The notes beneath the pieces were generated by a model, which saw nothing but the letters and a program-made list of their open reading frames with translations, did not search any database and was not told where the DNA came from. From Tyto alba (lineage: Eukaryota > Chordata > Aves > Strigiformes > Tytonidae): a stretch of 64,000 nucleotides of DNA. Positions 1 to 20,849 of the stretch are shown here, in pieces (the stretch's first letter is position 1; each line of letters opens with the position of its first letter). The stretch covers positions 40,663,491-40,727,490 of the forward strand of contig NW_024881313.1 in the NCBI RefSeq assembly GCF_018691265.1, given 5' to 3'. A program made the translations under genes and the position numbers.

Positions 1-818
1 AGCCGTGGCAGAACACAGCTGGGGAAGCTCGGGCTGGAAACAACAAGGTTTTCATTTGCTGGAGTAGCTGAAAGCAGGAAGACCGATCGCTGGTGGAAAA
101 CCACGAGCTCCACCTCGCATCGGGGCCGCCGGTGGGAACGCAGCCGGCGGTGGCCCAGCAGAGAAGTTCAGTGGGCAGAGTGTGGCACTGGGCAAGTCCT
201 GGTGCTCCCAGCAGCCCATGGGATTTGAGCCCAGCCTCTTTTTCGGAGAGAAATTGGAGCTTTTAGGATACATTGCATCTGACCCGAGGTGCTGAGGCAA
301 GTTGGGGTCCTGTGGCATTGCCCCCGAGACCCTCAACGTCCTGCCCCTGAATTATCAGTCTTTCCCACTGCTCTTCGTTTTACCAGCCACACCACAAAGA
401 AGCTTAAGTGCTTCCAGAGAAGCATAAAGTCTAGTTAAACATTCCACCCAGCTGGTAGGAAATCTGTGTAACTTCCTTCTCTGAGGCAGGGAATGTTCAG
501 CAGCTATATGGCAGCTCTGTAAGCGACGTGCAGTTACCTCGCGAGGTTCTTTTGTGCCTCAGGCTCAGTGGGTGGTTTTTGGCTTGTGGCACAGGCATTG
601 AGGTTCCCCTTCTCCACCCTGTATCTGACTGCACGAGCTACACCTGTGAGGAGGAGCCGAGGCCTCGGGTTGTGGTGGGGGACTCATTTGCTTCCCCTCG
701 ACGCTGCATAGCTCTTTCTGTAGAGACAGAGCCTTGCCTGGTGTTGGGCGTGACCAGCAACTGAATATTCTTGTGTTGTCTCATCACCACCTTTCTCTTA
801 TTTCCCTCTGCTGCCCAG
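1..818 (+). other. Intron of TBRG4 upstream of the first exon seen
   Basis: No coding exon or RNA gene could be supported here. The stretch ends in a pyrimidine-rich acceptor (AG at 817-818) leading into the first recognised TBRG4 exon, so it is read as intron. The N-terminal coding part and the promoter of TBRG4 must lie to the left of the window. Short open frames exist on both strands but show no family resemblance. Confidence 0.6.
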
Positions 819-3800
819 ATTTCTCAGGTGTGGAATAACACCTTGGTGAACCTCCTGAAGAGCCTCTACTCCCTGGGGGTGGACAGCAACAGGAGGGAGA
901 TGCAGTCGGTGGAGCAGGAGGTGCTGTGGAGGCTGCGGCGCCTCACCTTCAGGCAGCTTGCCTCCCTGGCGGAGTTCTTGGCGGTCAGGCAGGGGAAGGA
1001 GAGCAAACTGCTGAACGAAGTCATCAAGAAGCTGGAGCTGCGCTGGACGGAGATCGAGGGCACCCGATCCGTGGTGATGCTGATGGGCAAGGTCGGGCAC
1101 ATCTCCCCGGCTCTGATGGACCGGCTGGAGGACAAGGTAAGGGCTTGGGCTCTCCTTCCACCACCCTTCCCTTCAGACAGGCCACCTCCCGCTGGTGACA
1201 ACAGCAGGAGGGCCCTGTCCCCTTCAACCCTGCGTGGGAACATTAACTCCGCGCCAGCTGCTGCTCCAGGGTGCTTACAGCTTGCTGTTCAAGCACCTTC
1301 CCGCGCACGGGTGCTTCTAAGAAGGGGTTCACATCTGAGGAGCCACGTCGACGCAGGGAGTTTGTGCTCACCAGTCCCTTCCCAGCTCATAGGGGTGTAG
1401 TCTGTGCTGCTGGAAGGTGGGAGCTGATGCGTCGTACTTCGCAGCTGCGGCAGGTTAGCAGAGAACAGGCTCGAATTTCCTGAGCTCAGCTGACAAGCCG
1501 TAACTTACAGCTGCCAAAAATCATCGTCCTTTGCTTCTCTGTACAAGCCAGGCTGTGAGGGGAGCTGGAACAAGGAGCGTCCGTGCTGTTCTCGCCTTCT
1601 GGCTGCCTCTGGGCACTGGTCAGCTCCAAAGGGGACGGGTCTGTCCCCTCCAGTGCTCAGTGGGTCCCTGTTTCTGTCTCTCCTGGGAGTCAGGAAGTGT
1701 CCTTTGGGTCAGAGCCCCGACTGCAGCTGCGTCAAATTCAGTCCTCGTCCAGCCCGTGCTGGGGACTGGCCAAACAGCTGCTACAGTGATATCTGTAGCT
1801 TACGAGCCCCACTGTCCCTCTCCCTTGACCCTGGGGATAAATAAATGCTCCAGACACTGGCGTGTGACGAGGCAGAACGCTGTAGCTGTGCCTGACGGGG
1901 TTATCAGTCGATGCCAAGTTTGAATGAACGATGTCGGGTAGCTCCTGCCATATGCCATGGCGCATCTCGCTCCGTAGGAAAAAAAAAAAAGAAAAAAAAA
2001 GAAAAAAAAAATCTGCATCTGCACCTCGCTTTGTGCTTTCCCTTTACCTCCCTGCTCAAAACGTTTCTTGGCAGGCTCTGGAGCTTGCTGAACAGTTCAA
2101 CCCCAACGACATCCGGAAGATAACGCTGGCTCTAGCCTACCAGAACCGGCGCTGCGTCCCGCTGCTCCGAGCCTTGTCCTACCACCTGATCCAGAAGCAT
2201 TCTGAGCTCAGCCTCAACGTCCTGACGGACCTGATCTTCGCCTATGGTAAGCGGCTCGGTTCTCTTGGGACCTGCTGGACATCATGAGTGGGAACAGCTC
2301 ATTTTGGGCACTCGAGCGGGGTTTTGAGAGCGCTGCCACCACGGCCAGATGAAGGAGAGAGGCTGGGAGGGTTATTAGGCTGGACCTAACATACCTAGCC
2401 TAGGTAGCTAGTGAGCCAGGATCCCCCAAACAGCCCCAAATCCTCTCTCCCCTCCTCCCGTGGCTGTGGGTTTCTTGGGGAGCCCCAGCCTCCGTTTTCT
2501 CGCTCGTGAAACGCAGGAGGGCTGCGCAGCAGCCCTGGGGAGAGCTGGACTTTTTACGTGGGGACAGTGACACTTAAAATACTGGATTTCTTTCCACACG
2601 AGGTGTCCTAGTGACAAATTAACGATGATTTGAGCAGCGCCGGGTGCTGAATTCATACTCTTCAGCGGGTGAAGTGCTACAAGTACCCGTAGAAGCGCTG
2701 GCAAACGCTTGGGGAGGGGGGAATAGTGACGTTCCTGGCCACAGGGAAGACCAGAGCCACCAGATACTTGACGGTGACAGAACCTGGTGCGAAACAGCTC
2801 TATTAACAGCAGAGTAGCACTAATTAATAATTTCCTTAGTTCCATGGCTCCTCTTTTCACGCAGTGTTGCGTTATCCTCTTTTCCTCATCCTTGTTGGTA
2901 GCCAGTGGGAAGCCCAGAGGAGGAGGGGAGAAGGGAGCCGAGGAGGGGCTTTGCTTCAGTTGATTGTCCAGCTTTGGGTGGTGGGAGCAGCTCTTCTGAC
3001 AACCACTGTGGCCAGGACAGTCTTTGTAGGTTAGCTCTCCTCTCGGAATAAAGAACTAACTCCAGTACACCTGGCTTTGGAGGGAGCTCTGCTTCTTTTG
3101 TTGATGTTGCCGGCGTACTTACTGTGAAGTTGAATCTGGAACGAGTTTCAAAGAGGGTGGTGGGTGCTCCGTGTCAGAACCTCCAAACCCGCGCTGCGCG
3201 CCTTCTCAGAGGCAGGGCTGTAGGTGCTCCGGCTCAGGAAGCCGGTATATATGGGCTCGGGTTGTACACGGAGCAAATAATCCAGCAGTCCCTTGGCTTT
3301 AAAAACCTATAAAGTGGTCAACTACACCGGCTGGAGGTGGTTTGGGAGCGAGACCGGCTCTCGCAGGCTCCGGCGGCCGCTGCGGTGGAGACGCGGCGCC
3401 GTTTCTCTTCGGTGCTTGGCACCGCCACGGCGTTGCGTCGGGATGCTTCGAACCTGCCGTTGCCCCTCTCTGAGGGGGACTGTCCCCTCCTGGCTGGTCC
3501 ACACTCGACCCGAGCCCCTCTGGGGCTTGGTGCTGCCGGTTGCTGATCGTTGTTGCTCTCTGGTTCCTCAGCCGGGGTGAGGTTCCCGGTAGCCTTAACG
3601 AGACCGGGGTCTGTAGATGGAGCCACTGGGGCTGAAAAATCTGCTGCCAGCGCTGGGTGGAGGCTGGAGCCGTGAGCTGGCGCTGGGCTGGGAGCTGGTG
3701 GGTACAGCAGGACTTGGGCTGACCCCAAAGGATGGGGCCGAGGCGACACCAGGCTCCGAGCCCCCTCTTCTCCTAACGGACAGCTTTGTGCTCCCACTTG

Positions 3801-6800
3801 TGCCGCCGCCGCCCTGTCCAGGCACGGCTCCCGTACCAGCTCCTTGTAAGTGGCTGCCGCTTTCTCTTTGCTCCTTTAAGGAAAACTGAATTTCCACCAG
3901 CCCCAGGTCTTCCAGAAGATAGCCACCGACCTGCACCCCCACGTTTTCACCATGACGCCCGTCGAGGTGACGCGCTGCATCAGATCCTTCTCCCTCCTCA
4001 AGTGGCTCAGCCTGCCGCTGTTTGAGGCCATCGCACAGGTGAGGAGGAGGAGGTTTGGGGGGGGGGAGGCTGGGAGGCCCCCATTGGCACCACTATGACT
4101 GTGATCCACCCCAGTTCCCCACCCTCACCTCTCCGGAGGTGCTCTCTGTGCCCCTGTTTTCCCTACCCAGCCGGCGACCGTAATCGAGTCTGACAGGACT
4201 CGCTGTTCATCCTCTGCTAAACTCAGCTCCAGGCATCCGTGCTCAGCTCCTCCTGAGCTCCCCTCCCCAGCTCTGCCCCAGTTTATGCGCCTGCACTTCT
4301 GCATCCTTACTGGAATATTACAGAGCTTCCACTCGCAGCTTTCCCTCGTGCCAAGATAAAATCCCAGGGGAGCACTAGAAGAGCTTTTGCTCGCGTTTTC
4401 CCATCTTGCCACGGGGCTGGATGCATCCTTGGCTGACATTGTCAATCTTTTACTGTCTGTACTCATACAGGACAGGCCTAAATCTCTGTTTTTTCCCCCT
4501 ATATCTTCCAGTACGCCCTGGACAACACCAAGCAGCTGTCAGTCGCCCATCTGTGCAGTATCATCCTGTCTTTTGCTCGCCTGAACTTCCAGCCCAGCAA
4601 CAGCGAGGACTTTTTCAACATGGTAACCTTCCTCTTTTCCCCCCCTCTTCATCAACCTTCCTCCCTAGTCAGCAGGAAGGCTGCTGGTCTAGCACATCCC
4701 CGCGTGAAAGCGCCCGTCGGGTGGCTCGAGCCGGCTTTACACGGTGTGAGAAAAGGGAAGGGGTTGCCCCGAGTTTAGACCAGGCTTAAAAATCCTCCCG
4801 GCGCTCCCCTGGCTGCGGTAGCCGAGCCGGTTAGTCCGTGACCACCTCACATCCCCACGGGCTCGCTTTCCTCGCAGACACCAGCAGCGTGTGGGTGTTC
4901 CTGTGCCCTCCTGAACTCCCAATTGCCGTAATTAACTCTTTATAACGAGGCCGGGGGTGTCGATGGCTGCACGCCCGTTCCTGGCAGAGCTGTGTGACTC
5001 TCCTAGCCGAGCCAAACCCTCGGTTTGGTAGTGCTGAGGCTGCTCCTGGGGCTCGGGGCTGTTGAGATGGTTAGAGGCTGTCCCAGGCACACGTGCTCGC
5101 GTGGCTTCCTGCCTGGGGGGGGGGGGGGGGTAGGTTGCCACATCTCAGGGCGAGGAGCAGAGGGGGAGCCTCCGGCGTGGTTTAGCAGGAGGCTGGGGGG
5201 AGGTTGAGCGAGGGGCAGGCACCGTCCTTGGCGTCCCTCCCGCCTTCCCCAGCTCGCCGAGGCGGCCCGGCTGGCCCTCTGAAGCAGAGGAGGATGTCAC
5301 CTTGACCTCCCTGGGGGGGGGGGACACAGATTTGTGCTGCCGATTGCCAGAGTTGCTGAGCAAGCAGCCACCGGCCGAGCGCCCGGCAGAGGGAGCGTGG
5401 CCGGCCCAGCCCCACCTGCGATGCGCAGCCGAGGAGGGAGAGCACCCAGATATGGGCGCTTCTGATCAGCGGGACCCCCCAGGGCACCCTGTCCCCCCTT
5501 GGCCAACCCAATCCAGGGAGCAAAGGATCTCCCTGGGTGGGGAAGTAGCATCCAGGGCTCTGGATTCCCCCTGCCAGCATTAATCGTGGTCACCATGACA
5601 GGGGATTTTGTAGCAAGTGCAGAACTACCCGTTTTTGGAGGCGTTGCTAAAAAGCTCTCCGGGTTTAACGGGAGAAATCCCTGCAAGGGTGCAGAGCTCC
5701 AGGCTCTTGCTGCGATTCCTGGGCACCCCCCCCCCCCCCCCCAGAGCCTCAGACCCCTCCGGTTCCCTTCCCGGCAGGATTTAGTTGCAGATCCTGAAGG
5801 AGGTTATCGCCTCCAGCCCTCCCTTTTTTCAGAAAAGGGGAAGGCTGCGGCCCCGTGGCTGCTGCATGTTGCTGCCGGGCTTTCTGCACCCTGGGCCAGC
5901 AAAACGCAGCTGCAGGGTCGGGGGGTGAGAGCAATCTTCAAATCTCCCCGCTGCAGATAGCCCCAGGGGAGAAGCACTGCTGCAGAGGTGGCGCACCGTA
6001 ACGCCTCGGGGATCTGTTGAGCTGCCAGACCCCCCCCCCACCCCCCCACCCCCCCTGTGTGTGTGTGTTGAGCTCGGGATGGAGGCGTCGGCAGCGCCGA
6101 CCTGAGCTGAACCCGTTTGGTTTTCCTCTCCTCAGGTCCACGAGGAGCTGCAGGGCCAGCTGGCCAGCCTGGAGCCTCACCTCCTCACCGACCTGGTGTG
6201 GTCGCTCTGCGTGCTGCAGCAGGCCAAGGCTCCCTACCTGCACCGAGTGCTGGCGCCCGACTTCCACGCTTGGATCCGAGGTGAGGCGGGCGTCTGTGCC
6301 GCCGGGGACTGAGAACCTCAGACCCGGGGAAAGTGGGGGGGGACAGCAGCTTGGGGACACTGAGCCTGGTCCCTCTAAATTGCAGTTAACGGGTTGTTAA
6401 CCAGGAGGGAATCGATCTCGCTGGGAGCGGCTGTAACAGATTTCCCACCCCCAGCCTCCCCTGCAGCTCTGTGCAGGGTGCCCCCCGGGCAAGGGGAGCT
6501 CAGGGCAACAGCACTAAGAGACTTGGGCTAGTGATTGCCACGGGCTCCGGTAGCCCCCCCTTCAGGCTGTGGATTTGGGCCTGTGCGCAGTGCGGGGAGA
6601 AGGAGAACAAGACAGTGATGGCGAAGGGGGGATCCGCTCGAGCCTTCCCTGTGCTCTCCTCCCCGGGTCCTGCCCAGCCCGGAGCTGAACGTGGAGCTGT
6701 GCCCGTAGGGTTGAACCCCAGCGGGGTGACACGTTGCCCTCCCCCCTCCCAAACCGCAGCCCGCTCGCTGCTCCGCCCCGGCGTTTCCCTCAAGAAGAAA

Positions 6801-9800
6801 CGAGAAGGTTTATTGTTTCCTGACCCAAAACAGCGAGGTGCAGCCCCGTCAAAGTCCGTCCCTCCCTCCTCCGTGGCGGGGGGCTGCAGTCCAGGAGCCC
6901 CCTTGTCCCCTCCGGTGGGACCTTGGGGATAAAGTCACACCACAGACACCGAGGGGGCTGTCCTCTCCTAACGAGGGCCCTGTGCTCGGGGTGGTTTCCC
7001 ACCGCCGCCGGCGCGAGGCCGCTGGGGGGGCCAGCAGGCAGGGATCCATCCCAGGGCGGGGATCCGGAATGAGGAATCCCAGTCGGAGAAGGGACGGAGG
7101 CCACGGGATGAAGAGCCCAGCCCCGCCGTGCGCGGGGGCTTCGGGCTGCACCTCGAGCTCTGCTCCTCTCCTCCCGCCAGGCGACCGGTCCCTCAAAGCT
7201 CAGAATTTACGCCTGAAGCTCGTCCACATCAACGCTGCCGCCAAGCTGGAAAGCCCCGGCTACCGGGGCCCGTTCCTGCCGGCGGAGATGCTGAGCCCCG
7301 CGGAGCCGGCGGGGGAGAAGGTGGTGACCCAGCTGCAGAGCAGCCTGCGGGAAGCGTTGGCGGGGGTGCTGGGGAGCCGGGACAACGGGCGCCTCGACGT
7401 ACGCACCGTCTACGGCTGGCAGATCGGTGAGCGCGTCCCCCGTGGGAGGGAATTCAACTTGGAGGGGGGGCGCACACACACACACACACAGACACACACA
7501 CACACACACGGACTTGGGGGGCAGCTACCGGGCTTCACCACCCACCCACCCCTTCATTCTTCAGCCTCACGCCCCTCTGCTTCCTCAGCGCAGCCGCTGT
7601 TCCCATCTCCTCCCACAACTTCCTTCTCGAGGCAGAGCAGGAACGCCAGCCCCCCCCCCCCCCCCCCCCCCCGGCTTGGCTTGTGGGCAGCAGGTGGAGG
7701 AGGAAAACCTTTCTCCCTCCCGCAGCCAAGCGGAGCTGAGGGGGGGGGGTGTGGAAAGCTCTGCCCTCCCCTCCCCTCCTGCCCCCCCCCGGCTCCCCCC
7801 CGCTCTCCTGCAGCCCCGTCAAATTCGGTCTCTGCCTCCTCCGTGGCGGGGACCGGCCAACCGGCTGCCACAGCAAGTTCGGTGGTCCACGAGCCCCACG
7901 TCCCCCTTCCTGTGGGATGCTGGGGGGGTGAGAATGTCACGGACACGTTTTCTGCCTGAGGAGATTTTTGGGAAGCGGGCCCTGCCCTTCGGCGCCGCGA
8001 GGAGAGGGTGCTGTACCCCGGCTGCGCGCGCAGAGCCGCTCCCCGGCTTTTTTTTTTGGGGGGGGGGGGGAGCAATGGGAGCAGCGTCCGGGTGGGTCTC
8101 GGGAGTCTTTGCGTTCCTTCCTCTCCGTGCAGACGCCGAGATGGTGGTGAACAGCGAAAATAAACCTCTCCCCTTGAAGGACTTTGCTGCTCCCCATCTG
8201 CTCCGCTCCGAAGGGACGAAGCCGCTGCCGCCGGGCGCCAGGAGGTGGGTTTGGGCTCGGCTGTGCCCCACGGCGCGGGCAGGAGCTCGTGGGGAGAGGG
8301 AGAGGGGACAGATCTTGGGTGCTTCAAACCTCCCCGGTGATTTGTGTACCGAGGAAGCCGTGTCCCCCCCCTCTCTTGGGAGCAGGACAGAAACGGGGGT
8401 AGGGCTGCGGGGGGGGGGTGTGTGTCATGTTTTGCAGCTGGGGGTGCTCACCCCAGGAGCCGGACGCCGGTCGTGGCAATGATTTTTCTCTCCAAAAAGA
8501 GCTTCTGCCACGGAGCCCGCCTGGCTGCGCGGGGCCCTGGGGACTGAGCTGCCTCCTCCCTGCCTGGAAAAAAAAAAAAAATAAATAAACAAACGGCGTC
8601 GAGCCGCTCTGCCGGTGGCTCGGAGGAGGGATAACGGCTCCAACGGCCGGAGAAATCCGCGTCCCGCTGGCCGGGGGGGCAGAGCTGGAGCTGCCGGCTC
8701 CCACGAGCCTCACGGCTGGGCCCCCCCCCCTACTCTGTCCCCCCCCCCCCCCTTCCAGGGTCGCTTTCCTCCGGTGGGAATTCCCCAATTTCAGCAACAG
8801 GAGCAAGGACCTGCTGGGTCGCTACGTCATGGCCCGGCGCCACATCCAGGCGGCCGGCTTCCTCGTGGTGGACGTGAGTAGCTGCGGGGAGAGGAAGGGT
8901 TGGTGTGTGTGTCTCTCATTCCACAAAGCAGACGCCTTTTTTTTTGGGGGGGGTTACCACCCTCCTCCTCGCTCCCCTCGCCTTCCCCCCCCCCCAGCTG
9001 GCTTCGGGGTGGGACAGAGCCTCAGCTCCGCGCCGCCCCCGTGGATTAGCCGCCGCGATCCCCTCCAGGCAAGCCCGGAGGTGACAAAGGATGAGGTTTT
9101 AGGGCGCTGATCCCCCTGCTCACCTCGTTCTTTAGCTCCCCGGAGGTAATTCCCCCGGCTTGCGAGGGAGGAGGAAGGTCGGTGGCTCCTTTCGGGGGGG
9201 GGGGGTGGCAGGGCCACGTGTCCCACGGTGGCCTCGTCACCCCCAGCCCGTCCCCGCGCTTCCCCAGATTCTCCCCCCTCCCGGCCGGGTTGGAGGGTTT
9301 TCCCTGCGGAATTTCTCCCCTCCCCGGCGGGGAGGCTCGGGGACAGGAGGAGGAGGAGGAAGAGGAGGAGCAGCTTCAGCCTTGCCCGCTGCTAAATATA
9401 TCAGCAGGGGTGGGTGGCGGGATCCCCCCCCAGACGGGGCTGCTCCCTCCCACCGGGAAGAAGCGGCGTCCCGGCTCCGCTGTTTTGAGGGGAGGGCTGT
9501 GCTCTCAAACCCTTGCCCGAGCTGCGTGCCCCGCTCCTGTCACCAAATCCGCCCCCCCCCCCAATAAATATTTTTGTTGTTCCCCCCCCCCCAAATATTT
9601 TGCCCGCCCCGCGGGAGGCCGTGCGCGTCCCGGCTGCTGACAGAAGCCCGTTGTTCGGCGGTGGTGACGCGGGCTAATTTGGGGACAGGCTTTTAATTGT
9701 CTGCGCTCGGGTCCCCCGCCTTCATCCATTCCCCCCCCCCCCCCAAAAAAAAAAAAAAAAACCAACAACTCATCCCAATTTGAGGGGGGGGGGGGTTCCC

Positions 9801-10077
9801 CCCTTTCTGTCACCGTGGGGATCAACCCCGCCCTGCCTGCGCCACGGGGAGCAAAAGGGGTTGGGCACCCCACGGGTTTTTGGGGGGGACACACACACGC
9901 CGCTGTGCATCTCTGGGTTCTAAAGGGGGGGGGGTGTGTGTGTTTCTCCTTTCTCTCCCCCCCCCCCCCTCACAGGTCCCCCACTACGAGTTCCTGGAGC
10001 TGAAGCTGGAGCGGCAGCGGGCGGCCTACCTCAAAGACAAGCTCAACAAGGTCACGGCCAAAGCGCTGGCGAGCTAA
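819..10077 (+). CDS. TBRG4: TBRG4 / FASTKD4, 5'-truncated by the window edge, nine exons
   Basis: Exons: 819-1136, 2075-2246, 3881-4038, 4512-4622, 6136-6280, 7181-7426, 8133-8244, 8759-8873, 9976-10077 (stop TAA). All joins are GT-AG and phase-consistent, giving 492 residues; human TBRG4 has about 631, so roughly 140 N-terminal residues are off the window. The first exons encode the helical repeat and FAST_1/FAST_2 regions (for example [35 protein letters not shown]). The last three exons give the RAP domain, about residues 420-475 ([35 protein letters not shown]). FASTK-family proteins act in the mitochondrial matrix; FASTKD4 is known to stabilise or process a subset of mitochondrial mRNAs. 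Gene order with NACAD and CCM2 supports TBRG4 over other FASTK paralogues. Introns host three snoRNA candidates. Exon calls are from reading splice sites and family resemblance, not from transcripts. Confidence 0.92.
1721..1859 (+). ncRNA. SNORA5: H/ACA snoRNA candidate, SNORA5-like copy 1 (TBRG4 intron)
   Basis: The 5' hairpin is visible: lower stem CAGCTG with CAGCTG, an internal pocket (GTCAAATT on one side, GCCAAA on the other), an upper stem CAGTCC with GGACTG and an apical CCAGC/GCTGG stem. A 3' domain containing ACGAGCCCCAC follows, and an ACA triplet (1854-1856) sits three nucleotides from the proposed end. The hinge box is imperfect (ACAGTG instead of ANANNA). The sequence is related to the copies at 6838-6951 and 7808-7948. 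TBRG4 introns carry SNORA5A/B/C in mammals, which supports the identity; target sites in rRNA were not checked. Confidence 0.68.
1979..2011. repeat. A-rich tract in TBRG4 intron
   Basis: A run of A broken only by single G residues lies about 65 bases before the acceptor of the next TBRG4 exon. It is low-complexity sequence with no tail-linked retroelement body that I can recognise. Confidence 0.6.
2247..3880 (+). other. TBRG4 intron, no further feature recognised
   Basis: This 1.6-kb intron lies between the exons ending AYG and beginning KLNFHQ. I looked for another SNORA5-like copy (the conserved GTCAAA pocket and ACGAGCCCCAC block) and did not find one. No repeat family was recognised. Confidence 0.5.
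4623..6135 (+). other. TBRG4 intron with G and C homopolymers
   Basis: The 1.5-kb intron contains a G run at about 5117-5130, C runs at about 5728-5742 and 6032-6053, and a short TG repeat just after 6053. Nothing coding or RNA-like was recognised. Confidence 0.5.
6838..6951 (+). ncRNA. SNORA5: Shortened H/ACA snoRNA-like copy 2 (TBRG4 intron)
   Basis: The block starts with the same TGCAGCCCCGTCAAA segment as copy 3 and ends with the same ACA box context (CAGACACCG, ACA at 6946-6948). It shares the GTGGCGGGG loop segment with copy 3 and the CCTTGGGGATAAA segment with copy 1. It is about 25 nucleotides shorter, mainly because the right half of the 5' hairpin and the hinge are reduced, so it may be a decaying copy rather than a working guide RNA. 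Confidence 0.5.
7472..7509. repeat. CA dinucleotide microsatellite
   Basis: An uninterrupted (CA)n tract with one GA break lies about 45 bases after the donor of the TBRG4 exon ending at 7426. Confidence 0.9.
7808..7948 (+). ncRNA. SNORA5: H/ACA snoRNA candidate, SNORA5-like copy 3 (TBRG4 intron)
   Basis: Same length and layout as copy 1. The lower stem is GCAGCC with GGCTGC and the upper stem CGGTC with GACCG: both stems differ from copy 1 in both strands, so pairing is kept by compensatory changes. The pocket GTCAAATTC / GGCCAACC is conserved. The hinge ACAGCA fits ANANNA, the 3' hairpin has CCCAC paired with GTGGG, and an ACA box is at 7943-7945, three nucleotides from the proposed end. 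Confidence 0.72.
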
Positions 10078-10110
10078 CCGCGCCGGCGCCGCCCCGCCGA
10101 GCCCTGTTCC

Positions 10111-10116
10111 AATAAA
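10111..10116 (+). terminator. TBRG4 polyadenylation signal
   Basis: AATAAA lies 34 bases after the TBRG4 stop codon and is followed within 30 bases by a GT-rich stretch, which fits a cleavage and polyadenylation site with a very short 3' UTR. Confidence 0.85.
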
Positions 10117-10149
10117 CCCGCTGCTGTACAGTGCTGCGTTTTGGGGGGG

Positions 10150-11379
10150 GGGGGGGGCCCCTTTGGCTTTTTTCTGGACTGGGGGGGGGGTGGGAGGGAA
10201 ATAAAGAGTCACCACCCCGATGCTCGGCGGGACCCCCTTCACCGCAGCGGCGGCTCAGCTCCCGCTTTGAGCCGGGGATTAGGATTAAGAATGATCCCGG
10301 CCTTTCTTATTCCTGTTTTAGTGCTGGGGGGGGGGGGGGGCGGGGGGGCTGTGACACTTCTCCCCCCCCCCCCACCTCCAGCGCAGGGGAGGGGGGGGCT
10401 CTAATGGGCAGGGTTAAATCCTGCCCCACATCATCTGTGTGTGTGTGTGTGTCCCCACCCAGGTGGGGGAGAAAACCCCTTTGTGCTGCTGGGAGGGACT
10501 TTGGGGGGGGGGGGTGTGTGTCCCCCCACCATGTCCCCTCCAGCTGTGTCACTGTGTGTCCCCCCCTGCACCCTCGGGCGGGGGTGGGTGTCACAGCCCT
10601 TCTCCCACCACTCTGTGTGTCGCCCCCCCCCCCCCCCAGGGAGCTGCTGAGTCACAGCTCCAGCCCCCCCCCCCCCCCCTTGCTCTCAGGCTGTGCCTCA
10701 GTTTCCCCCCCCCCAGCATCCTTCAGCGGGGGGGGGGGGGGAGCCCGTCCCTCCTAAGGGTCTATCAGTCCCAGAGTGGGGGTACCCCCCGCCCCCCCAG
10801 TTGCCAGGGAACCATCATCCTCCTCCTCACCATCACCACGGAGACGAGAGGAGGAGAAGGGCCGTTCCCATGGCAACCACGCGGGCACCCCTCCCTCCGC
10901 CCCAGTGGTACCCGGGGACACCAGACACCCCCCCACCCCAGCATCACCCCGGGGCTTTTTTTAGGGGGGGGGCGGGGAAGGTGGGCTCCACCCTCCTCCT
11001 CCGCCCCCCCCCCCCCCGCCCCGGGGGGGCACTGCTGCTCAGCCCCATATTTTTGGGGGGGACACACACACACGCCACAAAACCCCGGCGCCATCTCCCG
11101 TCGCATCAATCCCACCCCAGGTGGGGAAACTGAGGCACGCACACACCCCCCCCCACACACACCCCCCCCCTTTTTCATCCACAGCCCCCCCCTCTCATCC
11201 ACACCCCCCCCCCCCCAGGAGCTGATGCAAGCAGCGCTGGGGTGGGCCCGGCCCTCCCCTCCCCTCCCAACCGCCGCAGTGCCTGGCACACACCCCGCCG
11301 GAGCGGGGGGGGGGCGGGGGGGGCGAAAAGAAAGAAAAGGCAGGGGAAATAAAAAAAAAAAATAAAAAAAAAATCCTGC
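10150..11379. other. TBRG4-NACAD intergenic region, low complexity
   Basis: About 1.2 kb dominated by C and G homopolymers of 8-16 bases, short TG/CA runs and a few A-rich patches (11350-11372). No coding exon, RNA gene or known mobile element was recognised. Long open frames on both strands reflect the lack of A/T-rich stop codons. Confidence 0.6.
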
Positions 11380-11543
11380 TGACATCATCTGGGATGACGG
11401 AGCTGATCCCGGCCCCCCCCGCCCCAGTAACGCTCCGCTGGGCCCTGCGGCAGCCCGGGGGGGGCGGCGGGGGGGGGGGGGGGGGGGGGCCGGGGAGGCG
11501 GAGCGGGGCGGAGGGGCTGGGGGCAGCGGAGAAGGGAAGCGGA
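11380..11543 (+). promoter_or_regulatory. GC-rich promoter candidate for NACAD first exon 1a
   Basis: A TATA-less G/C-rich block with GGCGG-type boxes (around 11460-11520) directly precedes an ATG in a reasonable context at 11544. That ATG opens a 22-nt coding exon with a GT donor in the phase needed by the giant NACAD exon. A short TGACGG element is at 11395. Inference only; no transcript evidence. Confidence 0.45.
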
Positions 11544-20417
<8,874 letters not shown>

Positions 20418-20549
20418 CGGCCGGGGGTGTCCCGGCCCCCCCCCCCCCCCCCCCGTATAGATGCACAGTTCCTCCCCCCCCCCCCCGCCTTACCCTTCCT
20501 CTAGACCCCCCCACCATCCTCTTCCTCCCCCCCCCCCTCCGTAACGCTC

Positions 20550-20555
20550 AATAAA
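20550..20555 (+). terminator. NACAD polyadenylation signal
   Basis: AATAAA lies about 130 bases after the NACAD stop codon, preceded by a C-rich 3' UTR. It marks the likely 3' end of the + strand gene just before the convergent CCM2 3' region. Confidence 0.85.
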
Positions 20556-20849
20556 CAGCCTCATGTATCACTTGGATCGCACGCCGCCTCCGCTCCCTGT
20601 GATTTTTTTGGGGGGGGGCTCCCCCAGATCTGAGGGCGCCTGTTTCTGGGGTGGTGGGTGGAGGAGGCTCAGGGCCCCCCCTCCCTCATTTCCAGCAGTG
20701 GGACTGGGGGGGGGAGGGAATCCTGGGGTGCTCCCAGGGGGGCTTTGTGTGTGGGTGGGTGGGTGTGTGTCCCCCCCCCCCATTGTGAATTTATCCAGGA
20801 GGTGAGCGAGGGGCTTTAACAACCAGACAAACCACAGGTGGGTGCAGAA

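Noticed and set aside
2600..3300. Possible fourth snoRNA in the large TBRG4 intron
   Set aside because: Short hairpins can be drawn, but the conserved GTCAA pocket, hinge and ACA box are not found together.
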